A stretch of 64,000 nucleotides of DNA, from NCBI GenBank assembly GCA_039583875.1, contig CM077158.1:123997900-124061899 (forward strand), written 5' to 3'. Under the pieces are notes generated by a model. It was not told the origin of the DNA. It saw only the letters and a list, made by a program, of their open reading frames with translations, and did not search any database. This document shows, piece by piece, positions 21,791-33,300 of the stretch; position 1 is the first letter of the stretch, and every line of letters begins with the position of its first letter. This DNA is from Platanthera guangdongensis. Lineage: Eukaryota > Streptophyta > Magnoliopsida > Asparagales > Orchidaceae. The position numbers and the translations under genes are program-made.

Positions 21791-22228
21791 TTTATCTGAA
21801 AATTTATTTATTTATTTTCCTATTTCTTTATGATATTTTGATTTACAGCACCTCTTGGGATGCCCACGTGCGCCATCTCTGTGCGGTCTTCAAGCTGCTA
21901 CGCCAACATCGCCTCCACCTCAAGCACTCCAAATGTGTCTTCGGCAAAGAAAGTGTGGCCTATCTTGGCCATGTGGTCCACTCCCTCGAGGTTTATCTGA
22001 AAATTGCACACATAATTTTCCTATTTCTTTATGATATTTTGATTTACAGCACCTCTTGGGATGCCCATGTGCGCCATCTCTGTGCGGTCTTCGAGCTGCT
22101 ATGCCAACATCGCCTCCACCTCAAGCACTCCAAATGTGTCTTCGGCAAAGAAAGTGTGGCCTATCTTGGCCATGTGGTCCACTCCCTCGAGGTTTTGGCG
22201 AATCCCGGCAAGCTTGATGGTGTTGCAG
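21791..22228 (+). pseudogene. Captured Ty3/gypsy RT fragment, tandemly duplicated (201-bp unit), inside LTR-A
   Basis: Two units (21791-21991 and 21992-22192) each encode the end of a Ty3 RT palm: DILIYSTSWDAHVRHLCAVF, then CVFGKESVAYLGHVVHSLEV. The second copy runs on to NPGKLDGVA. The residue before DILIY is Tyr rather than the usual catalytic Asp. The unit also carries part of the LTR flank (TTTATCTGAAAATT), so duplication followed capture. LTR-C lacks it and has about 55 bp of other sequence there. The fragment is antisense to the Tekay element and comes from a different Ty3 family. Confidence 0.85.
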
Positions 22229-24687
22229 ACAAGCAAATGCTCTACAAAATTTATGATAAATTCAATATGACTTTTCAACAAGTAATCCAGTGTCTCCCAA
22301 TTTTTGCAGGAAAATAAGCATCTGAATAAATTATGCGTCAAATCCCCAAAATTATGGGTTTGTAAAGCATATACTGCAAATAATCATCTAAAAATCATGA
22401 ATTAATTTCTCCAAATGGTTATTGATCTAAAATTATCAGAGACCCAATTTAACCATTTTGCAATAAGTAAATAGCTCTAAATAATTTATTGACCATAATT
22501 GCACATTTTCAAATTTGGGAAGGAAGTAATAAAGTTGTTCAACTAAAATTTATAACAAAATTTAGGAATAATCATTTTGACTTAAAACATCTCGTGCCCA
22601 AATTTCATGAGTCTAGAATGAATAGTGTGATCATAATAAATACAATACCATTTTGGGCCACATCATGCATAACAAAGGGGGTGCTAGTAATATTACTCAT
22701 AAAATTCCAATAAATTCACCAGAGCTCCTAACAAACTTAAAATCCATGCTACCTAAGTTTCACACCTTTTTAGTAAGTTTTGGTGGCTTATTCTACATAA
22801 AAGGTGGATATGCCCTAAACTAAGGTTAGGGATTTGAGAGGTATATCCATCTCCAAATCCTCTCAGATTCATATCAGAGGGCTTTGGCTACCCTACCATC
22901 ATTTCTACCAAGATGCAAAATTACACAAGGGCATGTGAGCCCATGCCCTTCACAACACTCAAGTGCCCCTCCTTAGGGTTTGAGTTTGGATCCTTGGGCA
23001 AAACTGCCCTAACCACCCCATAATCCCTATGAGGGTGTCTAAGGTTATGTCAAGACAGTGGTCAAAATCCCAACCTCTGTTGAGGTGATTAAACCACTCA
23101 ACCTCAAGGTGCACTTTTTACTTAAGAACCCCTCATTAAGGTAAAATTAGGGTTACCTCATTTCCTATCCAAAACACATCCAAATGAGGTGAAAATTTAT
23201 ACAGAGACATATCATGAGGCCAGAGACGACTCACCAAAAATTGGGAGGGTTTGGAGGTAGTTAACCACCTAATTAATTTACCCTAGTATTATTAAATAAA
23301 TATAAAAACCATAGACAAAGTATCTCCTAAAATTCCCATTTTTGGGCAGGCCCTAGGTATAGCTAAGAGTGACCGCCTGCCCAAAATTCAGGTCATTTGG
23401 ACAAGGGATGAAGAGTAGACACCCTTTTTAATATCAGGATAGCCATAGGTATAGGTCCCACCAAAATGGGTGCCCTAGTCCAACCATAGGTCCAAATTGG
23501 TTCAAATCAATTTTTAATTAATGTAGACACTTAGAGATACAAACTGCATGTTGGTGACTTGTTCAGTAGAGGAGCCTTGGTATTTTTAAAAATTAAAACA
23601 TCCCTAGAAAAAAGTGTGACAGAAATGATATAGAAATGAAAATTAAATGATTCTTATCAAAACTAGCGCACGATTCTTGGCACGGATCCAGTGGCCCGGG
23701 CTCATCGTCTACCTCCAGCCAACGGCTGAGATAGCCCGAGGCTGGAGCCACTTCCAATCACTGCTGCTGCCCATCCCGTCACTTCCCCGGCCGGCCAACG
23801 CCGCCAAAACCTCCACCGAGGTGCTGGCTATCGACTGGCGGCGCCACAACTGCCGGAGTGGCGGATTCCGGCGGTTTTAGCAAGAAAATTCTCGGCCCGA
23901 AACCATGAAAACCACGAATTGGTTCGGGCTCAATTGAGCCCGAACCTTGGACATAAACATTGCTATGATCTAGCCATGATGTAAGGAGAGGGGGAGGACC
24001 TTGCCGACGGCCTGAAGTCGAGAAGATTGCCGGAAAACAATTCTTGAAGGTGGCGTCGCTCGGTTCCTACAACTGCACAGTGGGGGGGGGGGTCGATTTC
24101 TTCAAGTAAGGATTGGGAAAGCCTTCTCTCGACCCACTGATGGTGTTTTAAGCCTCCATTGGGAAGGGGAGGGGATTGATTATCAATGCCCATTAAAGCC
24201 ATTAATGGCTAGGCTCGGCCATGGAGGAGGGGGCTGAACCAGGGCTCAATCCAGCCGGGAAACGGATGGAAATTTCTGCTCTTCCTTAGAGGAGTTGAAT
24301 CCAGCCGTTTAGAAGGCGAGGGAAGGTCCAATGCTTCAATGACCATTAATGGCAATTGAAGGCATTTTTTTCCATGGCATGGTGCACTGTTCCGGCCATG
24401 GACAACCTCCAAACTGGCCCCCTGGTCCTCCTGAAGTGAATGTGGTATTGGGTCAGACAATGAGGAGTGGCCTTTGGCCTCCTTCGCCATGAATGACACA
24501 CTTTCACCTTTCTCTCTCTCCTCCGTTAAAATGAGGTTGATGTTTTCTCTCTCCTAGTCATCTAGGTTGACTATGATGACTTTTACAGCTTATTGGCAGC
24601 CCACTCATTCATAAGTTTCTTGATATTAAGGCTAGCCCAAAAAGGAAAGAGGGCTTGAGCTTTGGTTAGCCCATTTGAGCTAGGTTT

Positions 24688-25220
24688 GACTTAATCTTGA
24701 CTAGGGTTGACTTAGGTCAAATTGACCTTTTCTGCTATCATCATTGGGTCTTTGGTGACCTATTGGGCTCCCCTAGGGTCTACGTAGGGATGGGTAGGGT
24801 TGACATGGAACTTTGGAGGCCACCTGCCCTTAGGAAGGGTACTTTGCCCAAATTAAGGTTTGGGTTGACTCTAGTCAATTTAGCTACTAGGGCTGACCCC
24901 AATGGGTCCTTGGTGACCCATGGACCTCACCTTAGGGTTAGGGTGTATAAATGGGGTCCACCTAGCTACGGGATGGTCAATTGACCCAATATAGTTTAGT
25001 TTGACCCATTTAGGGCTAGAGTTGACTTTGGTCAACCTAACCACCTTGACTGCCCTCCAAGGGTCCTTAGTGACCCCTTTGACCCCATTTTAGGTATAGG
25101 AAGACTCTGGTAGGGTTAGTTGGGCTTAACTAGGGCACATTGTCCTTAATTCGGGCACCCTACCTAATTTAGGCATAGAGTGTCCCTAGGTCAACTTGGC
25201 CACCCTGAGTTGACTCCAAT
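24688..25220. promoter_or_regulatory. TTGAC (W-box core) cluster in Tekay LTR-A
   Basis: About 17 TTGAC/GTCAA words occur in some 530 bp, against roughly one expected. The same cluster is at about 33885-34390 (LTR-B) and 43985-44530 (LTR-C). In element orientation it lies 240-770 bp from the LTR start, within the likely U3. TTGACY is the core bound by WRKY factors; use here is inferred. Confidence 0.6.
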
Positions 25221-25499
25221 GGACCCTTAAGGTTCGGATGAACTTTACAATGGATTGGTGAGGCCATGGCGGGGTCTTGAAGTCTTGTTGAATCCCCATG
25301 ATCACCTAAACTAGGGTTCATAAATCTACTATTTGAAGGCCACAGTGGTCTCACTTACATCCCTAGGTTTACTTGGCCTTCTTGGGCTTCCTATTGTTTT
25401 GTCATGACCTAGTCATGACAAAACCACTCATAGGGATCTAGTTGTTTGAGGGATATTACAAATCCCAATATATAACAAAAAAATTTCGGCCTCGAAATT

Positions 25500-27130
25500 C
25501 TAGTTAGGCCTACAGGGTTTCAAATATGAATGGAAAATTGTAACATCCCGGGAGGTTCTGAGTAATACCTGACAGAAAAGCTTCGGGTACCTTTGATGCA
25601 TCAAGTCCTGGGGCTCCCATATGTACTCCTCTCGCCCGTGATCCCTCCACAGGACCTTGACCAATGGAACCTTCTTGCGGCACGAGACTCGTATTTCCAT
25701 GTCGTCAATCCAAACCAGTCCCAGGTGAACTGGCCGATCAGAGGCTACTGGCCAATCTGTGGCCGTAATCTGCTGCTCTGAGCATAGTAAATCCCTCCTA
25801 AGTGAGGATACATGGAATGGGTCGTGAAGGCTTGCCAGCTCCGGTGGCAGCTCCAGCCTGTATGCCAAGGGACCGATCCGCTCCTGGATCTTATAAGGCC
25901 CCATATATCTTGGGTTGAGCTTCTTCTTCCGACCGCGCACCCGTGAATCCCCATACATTGGTCGGATCTTCAAGAACACCTAGTCCCCCACCTAGAACTC
26001 CACCTAATGATGTCGAGCGTCGTAATACTTAGCCTGTCGGCTCTATGCCTCTAGCATCCTATCCCGTATAAATCTCACCTGAGCCTTGGTGTCTTCAACA
26101 AACACCGAACCCAAAGCCTTCGGATCCTCGTCTTGTATCCACGACAGTGAATTCCTACATCTTCGTCCATATAGGGCCTCATAAGGATCCATCCTTATGC
26201 TGGACAGGTAGCTGTTATTATATGAGAACTTGATCAGTGGCAACAGCTTCTCCCAGGGCTCACCGCGATCCAGTATGCAAAGTCGCAGCAGATCTTCTAA
26301 GGTCCGATTTGTGCGTTCCGTCTGTCCATCAGTCTGGGGATTAAATGCTGTGCTGAATGTCAGCTGGTTGCCCAAGTGTGTCTGCACTGATCTCCACACC
26401 CTTGACGTGAACCGTCCATCCCGATCCGATACAATCGACCTGGGTATGCCGTGATAACGGATGAACTGTTCCACGAACTTCCGAACAAGCACACCAACTG
26501 AGTCATCCTTCCTGATCGAAATAAATCTAGATACCTTTGTTAGCCGGTCCACGATAACCTAGATCGAATCGTTTCCCATCAACGATCGGGGAAGCCCATG
26601 TATGAAGTCCATTACAACATCGTCAAAATTCCACTCCGGCACAGGGAGTGGCTGCAATAGTCCTGCGGGGTTCCTACACTCTGCCTTCACCAACTGTCAT
26701 GCCTCGCAGTAGGTCACGAAGTAGGTGATATCCTTCTTCATGCCTGGCCAGTACATGGTCTTCTTTAGATCTGCAGTCATCTTCGTAACACCCGGATGTA
26801 CTGAATACCGACAGCCATGAGCCTCCGTCATGATATCCTCTTGGACCTGGCCTCCTTCCGGTATTGAAATACGTCCTCTGAAATACACTATCCCATCCCT
26901 CAGTGAGTAATCTCCAACTGTGCCTGCTTCTAAGGCCCGGAATATCGGCTCAAGCTGGGTATCATGCCTATGCCCATATCTGACTCGGTCTCGAATGTCA
27001 TCTGGGGCAATCAACGATGCTAGGTACTCTCGGTACAAATCAGGGTGATCCTCGGACGCAAAGGATCTCTGCATCTTTTTGAACAACTGTACCAACTCCA
27101 AGGCCAACAACTGCGTTCCTGCTCTAGAGT
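25500..27130 (-). pseudogene. Tekay internal-1: integrase and C-terminal chromodomain-like region
   Basis: On the minus strand: zinc region with [21 protein letters not shown] (about 26800), core at 26552-26043 with MDRLTKVSRF, SDRDGRFTSRVW and DGQTERTNRTLEDLLR, and C-terminal part at 25979-25500 with PRYMGPYKIQERIGPLAYRL and a tail VKVLWRDHGREEYIWEPQD typical of Tekay/Del chromoviruses. Frameshifts near 26010 and around 26600-26700 break it. The integrase core remains well conserved, so decay is moderate. Sister copy is at 34788-36100. Confidence 0.9.
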
Positions 27131-28430
27131 TTGTGTCCTTACGGCTCAACGCATCTGCCACCACATTCGCCTTTCCCGAGTGGTAGTGCATCTCGTATTG
27201 GTAATCTGCTAAAAGCTCCACCCATTGCCTCTGCCTGATATTTAGCTCCTTCTCCGTGTCGACATACCTCAAGTTCTTATGATCGGAATAAATGTCTCAA
27301 TTAGACACCGTACCGATAGTGTCGCCAGACTTTCAGAGCAAATATGACCGCTCCCATCTCTAAGTCATGAACTGGGTAGTTCAGCTCATGCTTCTTCAAC
27401 TGCCGAGAAGCGTATGCTATCACGTGACCATTCTGCATCAACACCGCACCCATGCCGGGGTAGGAAGCGTCGGTGTAGACTTGGAATCCTTCCTTCCCCG
27501 AAGGATGGGCTTGTATAGGAGCCGAGGTGAGTCGATTCTTTAACTCCTGAAAGGCCACCTCGCACTGCGGGGTCCAGACAAAGGGCACTTATTTCCTTAT
27601 CAGGGATGTGAGGGGAAGGGCAATACGAGAAAATCCCTCCATGAACTTCCGGTAGTAACCAGCAAGTCCTAGGAAGCTCCACACATCTAAGGCCGACTTC
27701 AGTTGTGGCCAATCCCGAACTACCTGAATCTTGGCCGGGTCCACTACCAACCCAGCACCACTGATGATATGGCCTAGGAAAGCCACCTCCTTCAACCAGA
27801 ACTGACATTTGCAGAACTTCGCATAGAACTGGTGCTCCCGTAGTTTTTACAGGGTCAGCATCAGATGTCGTATGTGCTCCTCCTCTGTCCTCGAGTAGAT
27901 GAGGATGTCGTTAATAAATACAGTGACGAACACAGCCAGATATGCCTCGAACACCCGATTCATGCGACTCATTAAGGCCGACGGCGCATTCGTGAGCCCG
28001 AAGGGCATCACAGTAAACTCGAACAGCCCATATCTACTACTGAATGCAGTCTTCGGTATGTCCTCCTCCTGGATCCGCAGCTGATAGTAGCCCGACCTCA
28101 AATCCAGCTTTTAAAAGAAGTGCGCGCCCTCCAGCTGGTCAAATAGCTCATCTATCCTTTGCAGTGGATAGGTATTTCGGACTGTCAATCAGTTCAGTGC
28201 CCGGTAGTCGATGCACAATCTGAGTGTCTCGTCCTTCTTTTTGACAAATAACACCGGGGCTCCCTATGGTGAAGAGCTTGGCTGGACAAAACCGGCTTCC
28301 ACCAGTTCCTAGATCTGGCTCCGAAACTCTGTGATCTCCTTCGGGGCCATGCGGTAAGGGGCTCTAGATGCTTGCTTAGCCCCGGCACCAGCTGTATTCG
28401 GAAATCCTGCTCTCGGTGCGGCGGTAGTAC
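27131..28430 (-). pseudogene. Tekay internal-1: reverse transcriptase and RNase H
   Basis: RT motifs run from [10 protein letters not shown] (about 28240) through [20 protein letters not shown] (28101 downward) to the catalytic site, which reads FINDILIYS: the first Asp of the DD pair is Asn (27910-27912). The internal-2 copy keeps FIDDILIYS. RNase H has [14 protein letters not shown] and [18 protein letters not shown], ending VVADALSRK. In-frame stops and frameshifts are scattered (for example near 27848 and 27300). Even with frames intact this copy would lack RT activity. Confidence 0.9.
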
Positions 28431-28948
28431 TAGCAGCTTCTCTGGAAATACGTCGGCAAAATCTCGCACCACCGGAAAATCCGAGATGGAACCCTTAGCC
28501 TCGGCCATCCCATACAAGACTTCATAGACTTCCTCCCCCAGTAAGTGGGCCTTGACGGCCTGCACAGATGTCAGCAAGAGAGGGGGGATAGATCTAATAC
28601 CTTCGATGACGATGAAGGAATACACATGCCTTACGGTAATCCTCTTGGACATGCAGTCGATCTGAGCATGGTTCCAGCACAACCATGTCATTCCCAGGAT
28701 CAAATCAAAGAATGGCATCTTCATGATCGTCGACAGTGCTTCAAATATCTTTCCGCCGATCTCTGCCTCCATGTTGCAGCGGGCGGTGGTGAATAACTCT
28801 GATCCGTTAGGTAGCTGTATCCTCATCATCATGCCTGTGAACTGCTCCACGCCTTCCAGCCCTTCCAGGAAGGCTTCCGACACAAACGAGTGCGAATCAC
28901 CCTTATTGAATAGTGTATAGACGGGTTTGCCGCTGATGAAGACTATGC
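28431..28948 (-). pseudogene. Tekay internal-1: aspartic protease
   Basis: It begins at the inferred splice acceptor (28949/28948) with GIVFISGKPVYTLF. The active site reads FNKGDSHSF where internal-2 has FDMGASHSF, so the catalytic Asp is lost. Downstream FFDLILGMTWLCWNHAQIDC matches the flap and second half of the domain. It forms part of a 229-residue open segment (28883-28194) that later shifts frame. Confidence 0.85.
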
Positions 28949-29067
28949 CTGGTGGTTTAACTTAAATTTTTAGAAATCTATTTAAGGTTTTCTTCCCTAG
29001 TCTATCAGTCCTATATTCATAACTTTAATTATCTAGGAAAGAAAAAAAAGAAAATTAACTTGCATAC
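28949..29067 (-). other. Probable 119-nt intron between gag and protease
   Basis: Minus strand: donor ACAG/GTATGC, an AT-rich body with a T-run, and acceptor CCACCAG/GC. Removing it joins ...NPEQVIT to GIVFISG... in frame. Reading through gives about 15 extra residues and a stop. The sister element has the same 119 nt (38118-38236) with the same donor, but the acceptor AG reads AA. GT-AG ends, AT-richness and frame restoration support splicing; no RNA evidence is available. Confidence 0.6.
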
Positions 29068-30197
29068 CTGTGATCACTTGCTCCGGGTTCCGTTGTTGAG
29101 TCAGATCCAATGCATATACCTGCTCCCTCTCCTATATGTGGTCTCTGTCATGGTATCTACGACCTCGGCCACATCCTCGACATCAAAAATACTGAGCTGG
29201 CGGGCAGCCGTTGGTGCTGGTGGTGGTTCCCCCTTCATGGGGCAGTTCCTCCAGATATGCCCCACCTGATGGCAATTGAAGCATTCTGGTGGGGGATATG
29301 ACAATCCCCCGGGTCTCTGCGCCTCCCGCATCTGGGGTGGCTGAGGGGACACCACTATTGGTTCCCTCTGCTCCTGTATTACCTCCTGCCATGGCTGGTC
29401 TGCTACTCTTCTCCCATCTATGATGCGGCCCCGCCGCTGATCATTTCGGTCCTCCCGGCCATCGTCCTCAGATGGCTGCTTTCGGCCTCGGGTGGTATGC
29501 CAATCTGCCTCGATCCTTTTTGCCATCTCCAATATCCGTGGAATAGGTCCGTCGGACACGAACAGCAGAGCCTCCATTAGATCCTCTCGCAGGCCCTTAT
29601 AGAACCTCTTGGTGTAACCTGGCTCATCAACCTGGTAAGAATCCGCAAACCGGGCTAGATGGTTGAACTCCCGATGATACTCCACCACTGTCTTGCTACC
29701 CTGTCTCAACTGTAGAAATCTATCCTCTAGCTTGTCCCTGGCCGACTGCGGAACAAAATGCTCCAGCAGTGCGGCCCTGAACTCCATCCAAGCAATCTCA
29801 GCAACTTCTGTTCGGCAATCGTCGTGTCCAGCGAAGTCTTCCACCATCTCTTGGCATGGGAGTCCAGGCAAGAGACGACCAAGGACACTCTCTCCTCCCA
29901 TGGGCACCAGATCCCAATCAGCATCTCATACATAATGTCCAACCATTCCTCCGTCCGAACGGCCGACTCTGTCCCCAAGTAGGATGGGGGAGAAAGTCCT
30001 CAGAAAATACTCAGCCAGTTGGCCGCCGGGTTCGGCTGTGGAGCCGGAACCTGTTGTGCCCTAAACCCCTCCAGGCTATCTGTCAGAGTCTGCCCCATCT
30101 GTAACTGTAGGAACGGAGTGGGAACCGGAGGAGGTGGTGCAACCTCGGGAGCCTGCTGGACTCTACCTTGTGGTGTAGGCTGTGCTGGGGGCTGCAA
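29068..30197 (-). pseudogene. gag: Tekay internal-1: gag
   Basis: Retrotransposon gag domain (RTEEWLDIMYEMLIGIWCPW, HAKRWWKTSL, VVEYHREFNHLARF) followed by a zinc knuckle CX2CX4HX4C (CFNCHQVGHIWRNC, about 29280-29240). The start codon is lost: internal-2 has ATG (39367-39365) where this copy has TTG (30197-30195). A TGA stop falls after NWLSIF near 30000, with frameshifts near 29800 and 29150. Gag forms the particle shell; this copy cannot. Confidence 0.9.
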
Positions 30198-30365
30198 GAC
30201 AAAGCCAATAGTAAATAATCGACTCAAACCTAATTAACGGTGGAGAATTTACATGTGATCCCCCATATGGGCACACCACTGCTTCCGCTGCTTAGTTTGT
30301 CTCCAAACTAAAATCGTGTGGGGTTGACCCAGGGGTTGTGGACTGCTACTTTTCGATCGAGGTCT

Positions 30366-30377
30366 CCTCTGATAACA
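30366..30377 (-). other. Tekay internal-1 primer binding site (Met-tRNA type, one change)
   Basis: The minus strand reads TGTTATCAGAGG next to LTR-B; the sister site at 39536-39547 is the perfect TGGTATCAGAGG. Confidence 0.85.
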
Positions 30378-30379
30378 CT

Positions 30380-33300
30380 TGTAAGACCCCCCCCCCCCTT
30401 TTCTTTTAACACCATGGGGTCTTAGGCCCAGAACCGCCGTTTTGCGGTGACACCTCCACTCCCGGGAAGGTCATCACTACAAAACACCGATCCTGCCGGC
30501 CAAATCGATCTTAACAGTAGCAACGTAACAAAAGCAAGTCCACAGAAGTCACAAAAATAGTAAATGATCTCCACGAAGGGAGTGTCCACAGATATAATAA
30601 AAATGCAAAAACTTGGGCTCATGCCCAGTACATTAATGTCCTCACTACAAATCTCTCATCACGGAAGCAAAACTAATATAACTAGTAGGGGCCAGTACTC
30701 ACAGTCCCTGCCGTCTGAACTCCGGTACTAGACTGCCCCATCTCCAAGTGAGTCGACCTCCGGGGCTGCTCCTCCATGCTGGGCTCCATGGTTCCCTAAA
30801 ATGATGTGGTTTGAAAACCGTTAGTCTAAAATACTAAGTCCTATCATCCCCCGCCCCTACCCCCATGGCACCTAGGCACTGAGAGGGGAGGAGGAAAGGA
30901 GAGGACATGAAGGTGGAGAACGACAAAATGATCAGATGGAGGCGGAACTAACTAGCATTCCAATAGTATATAAGGCAGTAATAAAAGCATGAGAAATTAA
31001 GCAGGAAAAATAACATTAACTTATGCGAGAACACATAAGCCGAGAGATCTTTTGCAGGGCTCATATCATATAAAGAGTCTCATACCTGTTTATACGATAG
31101 GGTGTCAGTTTTCTATAAAGCATACATATAAATATTTCTGAAATAAACCTTAACTTATAAGCACGCTCGCAAGAACTTATAAACCAAGGGGTCGTTTTGC
31201 AGGGCCTATTGTATAAAGCGTCCCATACGACTTTATACAATAGGTGTCAGGGTTGAATGCAATGGTTATGCTATGAAATACAATTATGCCATGTTGTGAA
31301 CATGCATGTGCAACACACCCACTCGACTCTGTGTACACAGACCTTTAGTTCCCCCTTTCTAGAGCTGAACCTCCCAGGATACCTCCGAAGTGACAAAGGA
31401 AGCGGTGGGTTGGGCCTCGCCCACCTCTAAACCGGAAATTGCACTACCAGTCAGACCTATCGTATGCCTTAACGCCGGTGCACTAAGCGGAGCTCCTGCA
31501 TACTCTTGCTGGCTGGCGCACCAGGCTTAACTTGGCCAAGTGCTAAACCACACTTGCGGAGTCAACGTATTGGAATTGGTGCATCGACTCACCAATACCG
31601 AAGACCCGCCACCTTTACTTTATGCACATGAAACCTTGATTTATAACCACCGAGCCAAAGCTCACTGGACCAACCCGCCAGTCACCAACTGCAACCGAGC
31701 CAAAGCTCGTAGGGGCTATTTGCCAATCTCCACATCCACCGTGCCTAATGCCCGAGTGACCTAACCTAACTCCCACAACTCCGAGGAGTGTGAGTGTAAT
31801 CCTAGATTACTTCTACTTACTCTGGAATTTCAGTTTTACCTACTATTTAGGTTAGCCCAGGACTGCCCAAGGTATACCCCGTGAAGGGCTCTCGAAGGCA
31901 CTAGGAACTACGATGGGATTACGCCCAAAGCTCCCTTTCGCAAGGCACTTACTATTCTTGGTTGCAACCAGATTTCCCAACCCTTAATTAATTTTTTGGA
32001 TCTAACCCTAGTGCATTAGACACTTCCTCCCTACGAGAAGGACGATCTTTCGCCGATCTCGAGCACCACCGGACACTAGTCAGTCCAACCCCATACTCAC
32101 CCAAACTTCCAACGACAAACTCTTTTTCATTCATCCAAATCAGCAAATATCTAACCCAACTCGTGTGCCCCAATTCTTATTCCAACACAATTTCTACAAT
32201 TTTACTAAATGCAGCCCAACCTAAACTATATGAAGTGTATAATGGGAGGTACACAAAATAATCACCCAGTACCCCTATAATAATTATTGGAGGGCTATAA
32301 TGACATTTTTAGCCTTAATCCAGAAATACATAATTTTCCTAATTTTTCTGAAAATTTATTTATTTTTTCTTATACTCCCTAAAAACGCTAAACCTTATAC
32401 AGAGACATATCATGAGGTCGGGGACCACTCACCAAAATTTGGGAGGGTTTGGAGGTAGTTAGGCCACCTAATTAATTTACCCTAGTATTATTAAATAAAT
32501 ATAAAAACTATAGACAAAGTATCTCCTAAAATTCACATTTTTGGGCAGGCCCTAGGTATAGCTAAGAGTGACCCCCTGCCCAAATTTCAGGTCATTTGGA
32601 CAGGGGATGAAGAGTGGGCACCCTTTTTAATCTCAGGATAGCCCTAGGTATAGGTCCCACCAAAATGGGTGCCCTAGTCCAACCATAGGTCCAAATTGGT
32701 TTAAATCAATTTTGAATTAACGTAGACACTTAGAGCTACAAACTTCATGTTGGTGACTTATTCAGTAGAGGAGCCTAGTTATTTTTAAAAATTAAAACCA
32801 TCCCTAGCAAAAAGTGTGACAGAAATGATATAGAAACAAAAATTAAATGATTATTATCAAAACTAGCACACGATTCTTGGCGCGGATCCAGTGGACCGGG
32901 CTCATCGTCTACCTCCAGCCAATGACTGAGATAGCCCGAGGCTGGAGCCACTTCCAATCACTGCTGCAGCCCATCCCGGCACTTCCCCGGCCGGCCAACG
33001 CCACCTACACCTCCACCGAGGTGGTGGCTATCGACTGGCAGCGCCACAACCACCGGACGGGCAGATTCCGGCAGTTTTAGCAAGAAAATTCTCGGCTCAA
33101 AACCATGAAAACCACGAATTGATTCAGGCTCAATTGATCCCGAACCTTGGACCTAAACATTGCTATGATCTAGCCATGAGGTAAGGAGAGGGGGAGGACC
33201 TTACTGGGGGCCTGAAGTCGAGAAGATAGCCGGAAAGCCATTCCTAAAGGCGGCGCCGCTCGGTTTCTGCAACTGCACAGTGGGGGGGTGTCGATTTCTT

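Larger units (their letters stand above)
21611..25460 (-). repeat. Tekay LTR-A, right part
   Basis: Continues LTR-A after Sirevirus-1 and ends ATATTACA at 25460, next to internal region 1. It aligns with LTR-C (41334-44764) apart from the foreign RT insert at 21791-22228. In element orientation this is the U3 side of the 3' LTR, and it carries the TTGAC cluster at 24688-25220. Confidence 0.9.

Noticed and set aside
24209..24499. Captured host gene in Tekay LTR (minus-strand frame also at 33407 and 43510)
   Set aside because: Present in all three LTRs as expected of ordinary LTR sequence, changes frame between copies, and shows no recognisable domain.
27240..27270. GTGTCGACAT in Tekay internal-1 as a further array copy
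   Set aside because: A single near match inside RNase H coding sequence with no neighbours.
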